The notes: generated from the sequence alone by a model not told the origin. A stretch of DNA of 64,000 bases from Symbiodinium natans (GCA_905221605.1 CAJNDS010002081.1:28501-92500); one strand, 5' to 3'; shown: positions 10,701-19,265, numbered from the stretch's first letter. Numbers and translations: made by a program.

Positions 10701-11712
10701 TCAACTACCGTGACGGCATAATGTAAGGACTGAGCTGGCGATGGTGACAGGGCCCCCGAAATGACTTTTCAAATAAACCCTAAACCCTAAACCCTAGCCC
10801 TAAACCCTAAACCCTAAACCCGAAACCCTAAACCCTAAACCCCCCAAGGCCCAACTCGCAGAGTTCCCAGGCTGAAACCTTGGAACACCTGTCCTTGTAC
10901 ACGCACAGCGTCCACAAGACGATGCAAAGCATGCACAGCAGAATGCCCGGTTGGAAGGCTGACTGCTGGAAGTCCTCCTTGTCCATGCCTAGAAAGCTAT
11001 TGATGTGATCAATCAAGGTCGCCTGAGTCGTGGAGAGGATCAAGGCTTCATCGCCTAGGCAAACTCGCGACACCAAGCTGGTGTCTGCCAAGTCCAGGTG
11101 CTTGAAGTCGTGGGCCACACTGGTGCGCCACACCTCCGCACCCCGAATCTTGGTTTCGAAGTCGTCACCCATGAAGGCGCGGGTCAGCAGAATGGCCGAG
11201 AAGGAGGCTTGCATGGCCAGGTTCAGCAACACCAGGGTGGCTGCAAAGATGGAGTCGAACCAGCCAAAGCTGGGCTCTCTGAGGCCCAGCATCATGGGCA
11301 CAGTCCAGATGCTCTCCTCGAAGCAGACCTCCGTGATCTCCTCAACCTCCTTCTCCACCTTCTCCACCTTCTCCACCTTCTCGTCAACCTCCGCCTTGAC
11401 CTCGACAGTTGACGGATTCGAGGGGCTCGGGTCCTCGTTGTTCTGCATGTTTGCATTGTTCGCATTCCGGGAGCTCTCGAGCGAAGCGGCGCTGGCCTGC
11501 CGCGAAGTCTCCGGCTCAAGGTGCCTCTCCACGGCCTCCAGGCGCAGACGGAGATCCCCGTAGTCCTGCTGGAGCTCCTGCTGCAGGCGCTTGAAGTGCT
11601 CCGCCACTAAGTGCTCCAGGCGATCGGGCAGCTCAACTTCCGTGACTTTCACTGGGCTGCTGTGCAAATTCACGCTCACCAGCTTGCCATCTAAGCCGCT
11701 CGGAGTTGGCAT
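7384..11712 (-). CDS. Multi-exon polytopic membrane protein with Cys-rich ectodomain
   Basis: Exons are listed separately. In order the protein has an acidic coiled-coil N-terminus, a first membrane block, a second membrane segment (GILLVAGILWLARTTS), a conserved-looking ILDVDEFLF stretch, a third membrane helix, then an extracellular Cys-rich part with CGC, SPW-like and CPQSCGC motifs. I recognise this order from a family of dinoflagellate proteins of unknown function; I cannot name it and rely on memory of the pattern. Introns hold three TIR elements (8.8, 9.35, 9.6 kb) and telomere-type tracts. Oddities: an in-frame TGA at 10274..10272 just before exon 2, and a one-base phase conflict at exon 3/4. 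It may be a decayed copy. Confidence 0.6.
7792..7939. mobile_element. Telomere-repeat insertion flanked by 10-bp direct repeats
   Basis: TCAAACAGCA occurs at 7792-7801 and again at 7930-7939. Between them are 26 unique bases and about 100 bp of CCCTAAA ending exactly at the second repeat. This is the geometry of an insertion with target-site duplication, placed in an intron (or exon edge) of the membrane-protein gene. Confidence 0.65.
7942..8033 (-). CDS. Exon 8: ETCGCTDPSSAPWYKTETQG
   Basis: Acceptor GTCAAGCAG|GTGGAG. Reads ETCGCTDPSSAPWYKTETQG then CASTCLRVE. The frame closes at a TGA inside a 10-bp direct repeat (7930-7939) bounding a telomere-repeat insertion. A GC donor (GTCGAG|GCTGCT) is the likely end. 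Confidence 0.55.
8056..8275 (+). repeat. TTTATAGGG / TTTAGAGGG variant array
   Basis: Nonamer versions of the telomere unit: about 12 TTTATAGGG copies followed by seven TTTAGAGGG copies. The two blocks are homogeneous and ordered, and lie in an intron of the membrane-protein gene. Confidence 0.93.
8735..8804 (-). CDS. Exon 7: SCQEMKGSCHRLNARLLRLVCG
   Basis: Begins at CTACCAAG|GCATCC and joins exon 6 in frame to give SCQEM...LLRLVC, the Cys pattern I associate with this family. The exon probably ends at TGTG|GCGAGC, a GC donor, which joins exon 8 in phase 1. Confidence 0.55.
8804..8920 (-). mobile_element. Family A introner-like element (complete)
   Basis: 117 bp with 14-bp terminal inverted repeats CCTTGGTAGCCCAC / ACTGGGCTACCAAGG. 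On minus the repeats carry the donor (CCTTG|GTAGCC) and acceptor (CTACCAAG|G), and removal joins exons 6 and 7 in frame. Internal GGGCACC, GGTTGG and AAGGGAA blocks are shared with the 9.6 and 48.9 kb copies. Confidence 0.75.
8916..8999 (-). CDS. Exon 6: Cys-containing ectodomain segment
   Basis: 84 nt, phase 0-0, acceptor CATCCTAG|GTATGG. Contains GYSADKHCGSHCRAAGSAL. It ends at CCTTG|GTAGCC, the left terminus of the complete family A element, which is removed as a 111-nt GT-AG intron. Confidence 0.55.
9185..9240 (-). repeat. Telomere-type tract in intron
   Basis: Short CCCTAAA/CCCCTAAG/CCCCCAA tract directly abutting exon 5. Confidence 0.85.
9241..9352 (-). CDS. Exon 5: ectodomain segment
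   Basis: Acceptor CCCAACAG|CAAGG. Contains FCVEARLLNSSGDMYLDID, with a possible N-glycosylation site NSS. The 3' edge is uncertain: the sequence runs straight into CCCTAAA repeats on plus (TTTAGGG in the sense strand), and no other clear GT lies close. Confidence 0.5.
9353..9501 (-). mobile_element. Family C introner-like element
   Basis: 149 bp with termini CTGTTGGGATAGTAGGG and CCCTACTAACCAACAG (inverted repeats). Internally GCTACCCTATATCCCCC is present twice. On minus the termini form donor TTG|GTTAGT and acceptor CCCAACAG|C; removal (9495..9353) restores the frame between exons 4 and 5. Confidence 0.75.
9496..9603 (-). CDS. Exon 4: ectodomain segment
   Basis: Frame EVAVQAHKGTSPDTTPGSFS through DIDAFLTV. 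It follows the family A element (acceptor CTACTAAG|GTGAAG) and precedes the family C element (donor CTGTTG|GTTAGT). The GT-AG join to exon 5 keeps the frame. The join from exon 3 is off by one base if strict GT-AG is used: TG-AG boundaries or a frameshift would be needed. Confidence 0.55.
9604..9719 (-). mobile_element. Family A introner-like element
   Basis: 116 bp, diverged copy of the 8.8-kb element with the same order of internal blocks. Termini CTTAGTAGCCCCAG / CTGGGTCACCAAG. Lies between exons 3 and 4 of the membrane-protein gene. Confidence 0.7.
9716..10070 (-). CDS. Exon 3: ILDVDEFLF and third membrane helix
   Basis: Acceptor CACCTAG|GAGACT gives a phase-matched join to exon 2. Contains SILDVDEFLFIGMTPAKMQ, a helix (VTLMSVVCISYLLLLVPLQQ) and an ectodomain start with NTDTQRTIGLVT. 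It ends at GACTTG|GTGACC, where the family A element begins (9719). The intron would be 112 nt. Confidence 0.65.
10138..10271 (-). CDS. Exon 2: membrane helix plus ARTTSIQELMLNAVALN
   Basis: Reads VKARASIAGILLVAGILWLA then ARTTSIQELMLNAVALN, and ends at a strong donor GA|GTAAGT (10137). The same frame is open upstream to about 10480 except for one TGA at 10274..10272, so either an acceptor lies just after it or the copy is broken. An alternative GA donor (CTCAG|GAAGCG) would shorten the exon by 10 nt. Confidence 0.6.
10776..10845 (-). repeat. Telomere-type tract in intron 1
   Basis: CCCTAAA units with CCCGAAA variant just downstream (minus sense) of exon 1; sense orientation TTTAGGG. Confidence 0.9.
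10889..11712 (-). CDS. Exon 1 of polytopic membrane-protein gene
   Basis: ATG at 11712 opens 274 codons. The N-terminus is charged with a coiled-coil (EHFKRLQQELQQDYGDLRLR) and a KVEK/EVEE acidic repeat. Two hydrophobic segments follow (SIFAATLVLLNLAMQASFSA and FQPGILLCMLCIVLWTLCVY), with VWRTSVAHDFKHLDLA between them. It ends at GACAG|GTGTTC. The ORF continues into CCCTAAA repeats (10776-10845), which I read as intronic. Confidence 0.7.
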
Positions 11713-11971
11713 GGCTGGGCGGAAACAATCTGTACTGAATATTATCGAAGTGTATTGTCACCTGGCACAGCCAAAAGGGCTTCAAGGGAGGCATCGAACT
11801 TGATGCGATGAACCTGCGATCTACAGCAGCCATGACCCACACATGTTCAGCAAAGGCTTCACGAGCTTCACTAGGGCGATGAAGCCATCTCTCTGGCACT
11901 CCGTCGCCTGGCGGCTGGGCGTCTTCGTTGTGAGGCGAAAGCGCGCCTGAGCTGCCCGCTCCTGGTGGCAT
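11633..11971 (-). CDS. Overlapping ORF upstream of the membrane-protein gene
   Basis: 112-codon frame from ATG at 11971, with protein-like N-terminus (MPPGAGSSGALSPHNEDAQP, then REAFAEHVWVMAAVDRRF). It overlaps the first 80 nt of exon 1 in another frame, so it is more likely a 5' exon or upstream gene whose 3' part is spliced out. CCCTAAA repeats (11980-12036) lie just upstream. Confidence 0.4.
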   Translation of the reverse strand: MPPGAGSSGALSPHNEDAQPPGDGVPERWLHRPSEAREAFAEHVWVMAAVDRRFIASSSMPPLKPFWLCQVTIHFDNIQYRLFPPSHANSERLRWQAGEREFAQQPSESHGS

Positions 11972-11979
11972 GTTCAGGC

Positions 11980-12036
11980 AAACCCTAAACCCTAAACCCT
12001 AAACCCTAAACCCTAAACCCGAAACCCTAAACCCTA
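11980..12036 (-). repeat. Telomere-type tract
   Basis: CCCTAAA units, one CCCGAAA. Confidence 0.9.
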
Positions 12037-12093
12037 TATGAGTTTAGGGAATCATCGGTCCCATGGGGATCATGCTGAGCCTGCTACACTTAC

Positions 12094-12161
12094 CCCCTTG
12101 AGCGGGGAAGCGCAGCGTCCTGCTCCTGCCGCATCTGCTCGATTTCCATGCGGAGTTGAAC
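12094..12161 (-). CDS. Putative 68-nt exon, coiled-coil segment
   Basis: Sharp boundaries: CCCAACAG|GTTCAAC and GG|GTAAGTG. Reads VQLRMEIEQMRQEQDAALPR, an amphipathic Glu/Gln/Arg-rich coiled-coil. Flanked by telomere-type tracts at 11980-12036 and 12184-12398. Confidence 0.6.
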
Positions 12162-12183
12162 CTGTTGGGTGTAAGGGAGGGCT

Positions 12184-12398
12184 TCGGGTTTAGGGTTGGT
12201 TTAGGGTTTAGGGTTTAGGGTTTAGGGTTTAGGGTTTAGGGTTTAGGGTTTAGGGTTTAGGGTTTAGGGTTTAGGGTTTAGGGTTTAGTGTTTAGGGTTT
12301 AGGGTTTGGGGTTTGGGGTTTAGGGTTTGGGGTTTAGGGCTTTGGGTTTAGGGTCTAGGGTTTAGGGTTTAGTGTTCAGGGTTTAGGGTTTGGGGTTT
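12184..12398 (+). repeat. TTTAGGG array with TTTGGGG variants
   Basis: About 28 heptamers; variants cluster at the distal end. Confidence 0.93.
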
Positions 12399-12536
12399 AG
12401 TTTAGTAGCGCGGCACGTGCCTGGACGAATGGGGTCTCGGGAAGGATCTCAGATTTATCCCGAAGCGCTGAACCCAAAGGCCCAAAACCTTGGAACAGGT
12501 CGAGGACTGCAGGACTCACGTCCTTCAAATCTCCAG

Positions 12537-12620
12537 GTTCCGAATTACCCTCCAGCTACAGCTAAAGCTGAAGAACCTGCACACGGATGCTGCAAGCACC
12601 CTGAAGAGACGAAGATTCAG
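12537..12620 (+). CDS. Putative exon, basic amphipathic segment
   Basis: Acceptor CTCCAG|GTTCCG and donor ATTCAG|GTCCAAG enclose FRITLQLQLKLKNLHTDAAS then TLKRRRF. A different plus frame is also open here, so frame is uncertain. Confidence 0.4.
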
Positions 12621-12957
12621 GTCCAAGAAAGGCAGCAGCCAACGCCCAACCTCCCCCACGAGGCCCCCTTCCTAAGCCTTGCTGGGGCAGAGACCTTCCG
12701 GAACAAAGGACGCTGAACCATCAACCACAAACCCTATCCCTAAACCCTAAACCCTAAAACCCTATCCCCACAACGCGACTTCTCCCAGCCCATGTGAGGT
12801 AGGGTTCTTAATCCTAGCATCCTCAAACGGAATTCAGGTACATACACGCACCCAGATTTATGAGCAACCCTGTATACACTCAGCAGCAATAGCAAATTTA
12901 ACCCTAGCCTATGGGGTTCGCGAACATAAGGGACCCCGAATATAGACCATACCAACT

Positions 12958-13030
12958 GAACCCCAAACCCCAAACCCCAAACCCCAAACCCCAAACCCCA
13001 AACCCCAAACCCTAAACCCTAAACCCTAGC
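12958..13030 (-). repeat. CCCCAAA/CCCTAAA array
   Basis: Seven homogeneous CCCCAAA units followed by CCCTAAA. A smaller CCCTAAA tract lies at about 12724-12760. Confidence 0.9.
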
Positions 13031-13117
13031 ACATCAGCCCAGGCCTCTTCAAAAGTCTCTGGGATGACAGGTGGAGCCACCGGTTCTGCCCTTGGCAACG
13101 TGCGGGTTATGGCATGG
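13028..13117 (-). CDS. Putative exon, Pro/Glu-rich
   Basis: Minus frame TRTLPRAEPVAPPVIPETFE then EAWADV, running into the telomere-type tract; acceptor CAACTAAG|CC. The upstream side is occupied by a family D TIR element. Confidence 0.45.
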
Positions 13118-13120
13118 CTT

Positions 13121-13223
13121 AGTTGTCCAGTAGCAAGGGGAACTAAAGGTTGTTAACCTTTGGGATTACAAGGGGATTCTATTACCCTAAAAAAGGTTAA
13201 AGGCTACCTGCTCTACTGCTAAG
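13121..13223 (-). mobile_element. Family D short element
   Basis: Shares TTACCCTRAAAAGGTTAAAGG and the adjoining YTACCTRCTCTACT block with 25357-25433. On minus a donor-like AGAGCAG|GTAGCC lies at one end. Termini are only weakly inverted. Confidence 0.5.
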
Positions 13224-13643
13224 ATGATTGAGGGGTTTTCGAGTTTGGGGGTTGTGCAGGGTGGGGGGGGGGATTAGCGGGCAAGTTGTAGTATGAGGGG
13301 TTTGGGGTTCAAGGTTTGGGAGTTAGGGTTTAGAAGGTTGAGGGATAAGATTGCCACTTGAGTGCTTGATGAAGGGGCCCAGAGCCCAAACATGGCACCA
13401 ACCGGGGTTTCCTAGGAGCCGGAGCTCAGGCGATGGATCCCAAACGCCGGAGCTGGGGCACCAACTCTTCCTTTGCGGCCGCCTCGGTTTCGTGTGGAGG
13501 TTGGGAACAGCCCTTAATCGGGAGTAGAATAAGGGTATTATAACCCCGTTAAGGACTGTTAGTATAAGGGGGAACGTCCCCGTGTTGAGGGTTTGAGGCT
13601 GAGGGTGTAGGGCCTCCTCCCCTCAAAAAAAGGCCGTGGGAAC

Positions 13644-13815
13644 CTGCTGTTCCGTTTGCAACCTGTCCGTCGACAGCTTCTGTTTCAAGAACCTGACCCT
13701 TGACAGTTGGGGCTTGCTGGGTCACAACCTTGAAATATTGAATGGCATTTAATGCTCCAACATTGGCCGTGAACCAGGAACCAATAGCCAAGAGGCTCCC
13801 AGGGGCTCGTAGGGC
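13644..13815 (-). CDS. Putative exon with membrane-like segment
   Basis: Reads SLLAIGSWFTANVGALNAIQ then YFKVVTQQAPTVKGQVLETE, ending at ACAGCAG|GTTCCC. Codon pattern and composition look like a real protein. Family not identified. Confidence 0.6.
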
Positions 13816-14044
13816 TTAGGGATCAACAAAAGCCCTTATCCCCGTAAATCCTAAACCCGAACGTCACCCTCCTTAACCCTAAACCCTAAACCCTGAAGAA
13901 CTCCCTGCCCTCGACCCTCACTGAACCTGGAGACCTAAACCCCCTGAACTCCCCGAGCCCCCTAAACCCCCTAAATCCTGCAAACCCCTTGAACCCTGAT
14001 TCTTTTGAGGCTTAGGGTGTTTTTTTTGTTTCGGCTCTGGCCCT

Positions 14045-14139
14045 TCAACGTTTGCAGCTTGGATAGGTTTCGGAGGCTTCCAGGACGTACCAGGTGTACC
14101 ATAGGCCCACAGGAGATGACTTGTGGGGTTCAGGTGTAA
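14045..14139 (-). CDS. Putative terminal exon
   Basis: Reads SSPVGLWYTWYVLEASETYP then SCKR and TGA (14047..14045). A TTTAGGG/CCCTAAA tract follows at higher coordinates (14152-14210). Confidence 0.45.
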
Positions 14140-14151
14140 AAATCCGAATCC

Positions 14152-14210
14152 CTAAGCCCTAAACCCCAAACCCCAAACCCTAAACCCTAAACCCCAAACC
14201 CTTAACCCTA
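14152..14210 (-). repeat. Telomere-type tract
   Basis: Mixed CCCTAAA and CCCCAAA heptamers. Confidence 0.9.
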
Positions 14211-14212
14211 AA

Positions 14213-14316
14213 TCGCCACACAGCTCCGCCGTTTCCCGCTCTAAAACCGGCCTGTGGCTCGGCGTCGCTGTCCTCACAAGCTCGCAGAAAGGGCGAGTCT
14301 CCCGTAGCCCCAAATG
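14213..14316 (-). CDS. Putative exon
   Basis: Reads LRETRPFCELVRTATPSHRP then VLERETAELCGD, its 3' edge touching the telomere-type tract. Upstream acceptor not located. Confidence 0.45.
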
Positions 14317-14540
14317 TACAGGGTATAGGGTCACTCCTCCAAAATATGGCCCTTTTGGGGTCCTTATTATAAGGCGGCTCCTCTTATTTAGGGTACACAA
14401 TTGAGAGCACTGACCATACAGGGGTATATTAGTTCGCCAATTAAGGGCCCATATTCACTGACCATGTAGCTACCAAGGCCACAAGGCTCGCAAGGTTTCT
14501 AAGCCCCTCTTCGACGTCTTTCAGGACTCGAACCTACTCC

Positions 14541-14565
14541 CGCCCCCCCCCCCCCCCCCTCCCCC
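14541..14565. repeat. Poly-C tract
   Basis: Homopolymeric C with one T interruption. Confidence 0.9.
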
Positions 14566-14839
14566 CATAATTATGAATAAAAACCGACGGACAAATTTTC
14601 GAAGTGATTCTTCAGGATGGTCAGAGGTTACCCTTGATACGTCGGCGCGCGTCTTGAGATTGTTGCTCTTTGTGCATTGGCTTTTGTCTAGGTTGGCCCT
14701 GAACCCTTTGTCATCAATATTCCTAAATATGATCCTCTTAACCCCATAAGGATAAACATGAAACGTCCCAAGGGCCTACCCCTTGGCTAGCGGAACCCTT
14801 GCCCGTTGTGCAATAATACCAAAGGTCAGCCCATCAGAA

Positions 14840-14921
14840 GGTTATTCCTATACTCCCCGCTACATCTCACCAACTATATCACCACTACTTCCCCATGACT
14901 AATAGAAGTATAGGAATAACC
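14840..14921. mobile_element. 82-bp element with perfect 15-bp inverted ends
   Basis: GGTTATTCCTATACT (14840-14854) and AGTATAGGAATAACC (14907-14921) are exact reverse complements around a 52-bp centre. The motif ATTCC...GGAAT recurs in the family E elements at 20.8, 59.7 and 62.5 kb. Confidence 0.7.
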
Positions 14922-15074
14922 GAGTACCTCATCCATATGGAGGATTGTTCCTTTAGAGAGGCAGTGCACTATGAGTATATTTTGAGTACAGCCTTTCAAA
15001 CCACCAAACCTAGTAGATTTCAACCCTAAACCCTAACCCTAAACCCGAAACCCCAAACCCTAAACCCTAAACGG

Positions 15075-15189
15075 TCTGCTAACTGTTTTTTGGGGAAGAA
15101 TGAAGGCTGCGCATCTGCACAGGCGAGGCATCCGACCTCCTGCTCCTCCTCCAGGCCCGAGAGCCACTTGCTGACCTCGTCCTCGCCTG
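15075..15189 (-). CDS. Putative exon, acidic
   Basis: Acceptor CTGCTGAG|CAGGCG. Reads EDEVSKWLSGLEEEQEVGCL then ACADAQPSFFPKKQLADR, up to the edge of a CCCTAAA tract (15024-15074). Confidence 0.55.
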
Positions 15190-15410
15190 CTCAGCAGGTC
15201 CGGGGGCCCGAAACCCTGACCTGAACCCTGAACCCCGAACCCTGAACCCTAAACCCTAAACCCCGAAACCTTCGGGCTTCGTCACCCTGAACCCCAGGTA
15301 ATGGTTTAGGGTGTTCAGCGCTTGGGTGTTTGGGATAACCCCCAAATGCTGAACCACGGAAATCGTCACAAACCCGGAGTTTCAAGTCCCAGCCCGTGCT
15401 CCCAGTCCTG

Positions 15411-15466
15411 AACCGCTAGGATGACTTCGTGCCCCCAGAACCGCTAGGATGACTTCGTGCCCCCAG
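15411..15466. repeat. 28-bp tandem duplication
   Basis: Two exact copies of AACCGCTAGGATGACTTCGT + GCCCCCAG, adjacent at 15411-15438 and 15439-15466. Confidence 0.95.
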
Positions 15467-15710
15467 CCCCCCAAACCCCACGCCCAAAAGCTCCAAACCC
15501 CCGAAACCCCCAAACCTCCAAACAACCCCCAAACCCTGAATCCCAACACCCAAAGACCGAAAAGCCCCAAACCTCAAGACCCCTAGAACCCCATAAGCCC
15601 TAAACTCCAAAACCCCAAACCCTAAAACCCCGAAACCCCTTGAACCCCATAAGCCCCTAAACCCTAAACCCTAAACCCCTTGAACCCCATAAGCCCTAAA
15701 ACACCGAACC
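15467..15710 (-). repeat. Degenerate telomere-related DNA
   Basis: CCCCAAAC, CCCTAAAC and CCCATAAGCCC units at irregular spacing. A GC-rich Pro/Ala frame follows at about 15760-15700 (minus), too weak to call. Confidence 0.7.
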
Positions 15711-16504
15711 CGCCGCCTGCGCCCCGCCAGCGCCGGCGGAGCCAGCGGGCCAGGAGGTGCAACCTGGAAGATGCCTAAACCCCAAATACCCCTGGGGTTT
15801 AGGGTTTCGGGTTTAGGGTTTAGGGTTTAGGGTTGAGGGTTTAGGGTTTAGGGTTTAGGGTTTAGGGCTTAGGGATTAGGGGCATCTTCACGCTTACTTT
15901 GAAAGCCTGTCTCCTAGCGCTTCCTCTGGGAGCTTTCGGCTTGGGGTACAGGGCTTGAGTTCGCACCTGCAAGTTGGGCGGTTCAGGGTTTAGCGCACGG
16001 GAGGCGCGATGCCAGAATGGGTGCTTGTGATCCTCGCTCCACTTAGGACTGACCCTACACCCTCCCTAAACGCTAAACCCTAAACCCTCCGAAGCCGCCG
16101 CACGCCCCAAACCCAGTGAAGCCAACAGCCCTAAACCCGAAACCCACGTCGAAGGCGAACGAGCCAGGGACAAATGCATCGCGTTGCCAGCGGAGCCTCG
16201 ACGCAAGAAGGAGGAGGGGGGGGGGGGGGTGGTGGTTCTAACTCACGGTGCCTTTGCTAGCTTTTTGTTGGGTTTCTTCTCAGGGGGGTTTCCGTTACGA
16301 AAAAGGTGCAGTGCCGGTAAGAGGAAACCGATTTGGATTTATGGTTGGAGTCGTAGGTGATAGAAGAACCCACCATTCCGTATATTTGGGCAATTTTACA
16401 GAATCCCTTTTGAAGGCGGATTTGCTTTCTAGATCCAAGGGGACCCTCAGCCCTGATTCCTACTGGAGCTTGTGCGCCTAAGCCCATGATACTGGACCCG
16501 AGAA

Positions 16505-16640
16505 CGCAAAACCCTAGAGCCTAGACCCTAGACCCCAAACCCTAAACCCTAAACCCTGAGCCCTAAGCCCTAAGCCCTAAACCCTAAACCCTAAACCCTA
16601 AGCCCTAAACCCTAAACCCTAAACCCTAAACCCTAAACCC
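16505..16640 (-). repeat. CCCTAAA/CCCTAAG array
   Basis: About 17 heptamers with CCCTAAG and CCCTAGA variants. Confidence 0.92.
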
Positions 16641-16652
16641 AGGCAGGTTCAG

Positions 16653-16731
16653 GTGTCAGGGGCTCCGGGATGCTCCCCCAAAGCCCACGTCCCCAGAGCC
16701 TGCAGCAAAGAGGGCGTCCCAGCGCGGGAAG
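16653..16731 (+). CDS. Putative 79-nt exon, Pro/Ala/Lys-rich
   Basis: Acceptor GTTCAG|GTGTC and strong donor GGGAAG|GTAAGC. Reads GLRDAPPKPTSPEPAAKRAS then QRGK, phase 1 to phase 0. Low-complexity, probably disordered linker. Confidence 0.55.
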
Positions 16732-16781
16732 GTAAGCCAGGCCCAAACAAGGAGCCCGGAGGCCTGCAGTTTGGGGTTGCG

Positions 16782-16851
16782 TTAGGGTTTAGGGTTTAGG
16801 GTTTAGGGTCTAGGGTTTAGGGTTTAGGGTTTAGGGTTTAGGGTTTAGGGT

Positions 16852-16917
<66 letters not shown>

Positions 16918-16921
16918 CGGT

Positions 16922-16981
<60 letters not shown>

Positions 16982-16991
16982 GGTTGAGGGC

Positions 16992-17030
<39 letters not shown>

Positions 17031-17061
17031 GGTTGGGGGTTGAGGGTTGAGGGTTTAGGGT

Positions 17062-17107
<46 letters not shown>

Positions 17108-17125
17108 GCTTTAGGGTTTAGGGTT
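16782..17125 (+). repeat. TTTAGGG to TTGAGGG array
   Basis: A few TTTAGGG units give way to about 38 TTGAGGG heptamers with rare GACGG, GAGAG and GGGGG variants, then back to TTTAGGG. Confidence 0.95.
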
Positions 17126-17226
17126 TAGGATAAAGAAGGGCTTTCAGGCCTTGCTGGGCTTGTAGGGCTTAATCAGCCTTTAGGAGCTGGGAACTGCCTT
17201 ACTGATGCTTGCTACCTTTTGACATA

Positions 17227-17298
17227 GAGAGCACGAAGTGAGCTTCAAAGCCGGACACCCCAAAAAGCCTGCGCCAGCTGCACGCTTTGTTGCCAGGT
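17227..17298 (+). CDS. Putative exon (strand ambiguous)
   Basis: Plus reading EVSFKAGHPKKPAPAARFVA ends at TTGCCAG|GTCGGT. The minus strand is also open with a protein-like reading, so only coding potential is supported here. Confidence 0.35.
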
Positions 17299-17421
17299 CG
17301 GTCCGCGGCGGAAGCGCCAGAAGCAGTCGGTTGCGCTGTGGAGCCCTTGGCAAGCCGCTCTTTAGGGCGTAGGTTTTAGGGCTTAGGGTTCAGGGTTCAG
17401 GGTCTAGGATCAGCAACTAAA

Positions 17422-17606
17422 CCATCCTTCCTACAAGACCTGCAACCCCTCGAACCCCTACAAGCCATGAAGCCCCAACAAGCCCTATATCCCTACAAAC
17501 CGTACATACCCCAACCATCCTGCCTACAAGACCTGCAACCCCTCGAACCCCTACAAGCCATGAAGCCCCAACAAGCCCTATATCCCTACAAACCGTACAT
17601 ACCCCA
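17422..17606. repeat. 93-bp tandem duplication
   Basis: Two near-identical 93-bp copies (17422-17514 and 17515-17606) differ by one base near their start. The following 17607-17870 is A/C-rich with no gene. Confidence 0.95.
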
Positions 17607-17943
17607 CAAAGCCTTAAATACAAAATCCTCTATGCACCAAATACCCATGCCAAAAACAAACCCCAAACCTATATACTCCGTAGAACCTGGAAACTCCAAA
17701 AGACTGACCTAAGCCACATACCCCAAAAACGCCATAAACAAACACTCACATACCCCTAAACAAGCCCGTCAACTACCCCAAAAAAACAAAAAACTAAGTT
17801 TGAAAAACACACAAATACCCCTGTATAAGCCCCTCGAATCATAAGACCCTGCAAGGCCCCTGCTGTAGTGTTGCCTCCACTCTTTTGTCTCCTGAGTGCT
17901 TGAGCACCAGAGGGTTTAGGGTTTTCGGGGATTCGGGGTTCGG

Positions 17944-18318
17944 AGGTTTAGGGGTTTAGGGGTTTAGGGGTTTAGGGGTTTAGGGGTTTAGGGGTTTAGG
18001 GGTTTAGGGGTTTAGGGGTTTAGGGGTTTAGGGGTTTAGGGGTTTAGGGGTTTAGGGGTTTAGGGGTTTAGGGGATTAGGGGTTTAGGGGGTTAGGGGTT
18101 TAGGGGTTTAGGGGTTTAGGGGTTTAGGGGTTTAGGGGTTTAGGGGTTTAGGGGTTTAGGGGTTTAGGTGTTTAGGGGTTTAGGGGTTTAGGGGTTTAGG
18201 GGTTTAGGGGTTTAGGGGTTTAGGGGTTTAGGGGTTTAGGGGTTTAGGCGTTTACGGGTTTAGGGGTTTAGGGGTTTAGGGATTTAGGGGTTTAGGGGTT
18301 TAGGGATTTAGGGGGTTT
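17944..18318 (+). repeat. TTTAGGGG octamer array
   Basis: About 46 octamers with single-base variants, ending in a short inverted CCCCTTAAACCCCTAA at about 18319-18334. Confidence 0.95.
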
Positions 18319-18387
18319 ACCCCCTTAAACCCCTAAGCCTTTGTGATGTGGCGTTTGGAAGTTCGGGCAGTGGCCGTTTATTAGGAT

Positions 18388-18546
18388 TTAGTTGGTGTTC
18401 ACGATGCGTCTTGTTAATTCGTTGTTGTTTCTGTTTTTGCTTCCTTTGACTATTGCTGGGGGTTGGCAAGCTTCTTGGAAGAAAAACAAGATCACTAGTA
18501 TGACAAGATTTGCTGCTGTTGAAATCCCGGCTGCAGCACATGCCAT
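18388..18546 (-). CDS. Small single-pass membrane protein or terminal exon (52 aa)
   Basis: ATG at 18546 and TAA at 18390..18388. MACAAAGISTAANLVILVIL continues FFFQEAC then a basic, Asn-rich tail ending RRIVNTN. One clear membrane helix. The ATG follows CTTTCAG, so it may be an exon start rather than translation start. Confidence 0.55.
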   Translation of the reverse strand: MACAAAGISTAANLVILVILFFFQEACQPPAIVKGSKNRNNNELTRRIVNTN

Positions 18547-18567
18547 CTGAAAGCGCCCCGACTGGGC

Positions 18568-18771
18568 ATGTGTGAGTTAATGGTTATGGGACCAGTTCTT
18601 CGCCGCAAGTTGATAAACTTGACAGAAGCTGACCTCCAAGAACATCAAGCCTTCCCCAAAAAAATAGCAGCTGCGAAAAGATACCTTCAAACCACACATG
18701 AACCAAGAACAGCTCGTTCACGCATGACAGGATTTTATTTCTTCCTGTCCCCGTTTTTTGTCGCACTGTAG
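18568..18771 (+). CDS. Hypothetical protein, 67 aa
   Basis: Plus ORF with ATG and stop. Contains LRRKLINLTEADLQEHQAFP and a C-terminal hydrophobic FYFFLSPFFVAL. Composition is protein-like but nothing else supports it. Confidence 0.35.
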   Translation: MCELMVMGPVLRRKLINLTEADLQEHQAFPKKIAAAKRYLQTTHEPRTARSRMTGFYFFLSPFFVAL

Positions 18772-18917
18772 TACAATCGCAGCAATTATTGTCCATGCTT
18801 GGGAATTCAAAAAGTTCTTCGCTCAGGCACCGAACTCGTAACACTGATGAGATGCGCAAAGCTTAGACTGAAGATCCTGAAGGAACCACAGATTACCAAC
18901 GTAGAAGAACCTACGCG

Positions 18918-19034
18918 CAAACCCCTAAACCCTAAACCTGGCCAAAACCCTAAACCCTAAACCCGGCCTAAGCCCTCAACCCTAAACCCGGCCGAAGCCC
19001 TAAACCCTAAACCCTGAACCCTAAACCCCAAACA
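18918..19034 (-). repeat. Telomere-type tract with CCCGGCC spacers
   Basis: CCCTAAACC units separated three times by CGGCCNAAGCC, a local higher-order arrangement. Confidence 0.85.
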
Positions 19035-19120
19035 TCAGCGGCCTCCAGTTCCGCAACCTTGGCATCTCGTTCCGCGATGTAGAAATGAAGCGCCTCGGGT
19101 GGCCCCAAAGCCAGGTCCGT
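19034..19120 (-). CDS. Putative exon, helical (strand ambiguous)
   Basis: Minus reading ALHFYIAERDAKVAELEAAD looks like coiled-coil. Plus is open too (ISGLQFRNLGISFRDVEMKR) and ends at CAG|GTCCGT. Confidence 0.35.
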
Positions 19121-19175
19121 TTTTTGGCTTTAGGGTTTAGGGTTTAGGGTTTCGGGTTTCGGGTTTAGGGCTCAG

Positions 19176-19265
19176 CAGCTCTGAGCGTGAAGAGTCTGGT
19201 CCAGCAATTCTCTCGACCAACACCCACAAGCCCAACTAATCCCACCACATCCGAACATATTACCC
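19176..19265 (+). CDS. Putative exon, Ser/Thr/Pro-rich
   Basis: After GGCTCAG|, reads ALSVKSLVQQFSRPTPTSPT. 19270-19800 then holds degenerate CCCTAAAGCCCAAG repeats of about 40-60 bp with no gene. Confidence 0.4.
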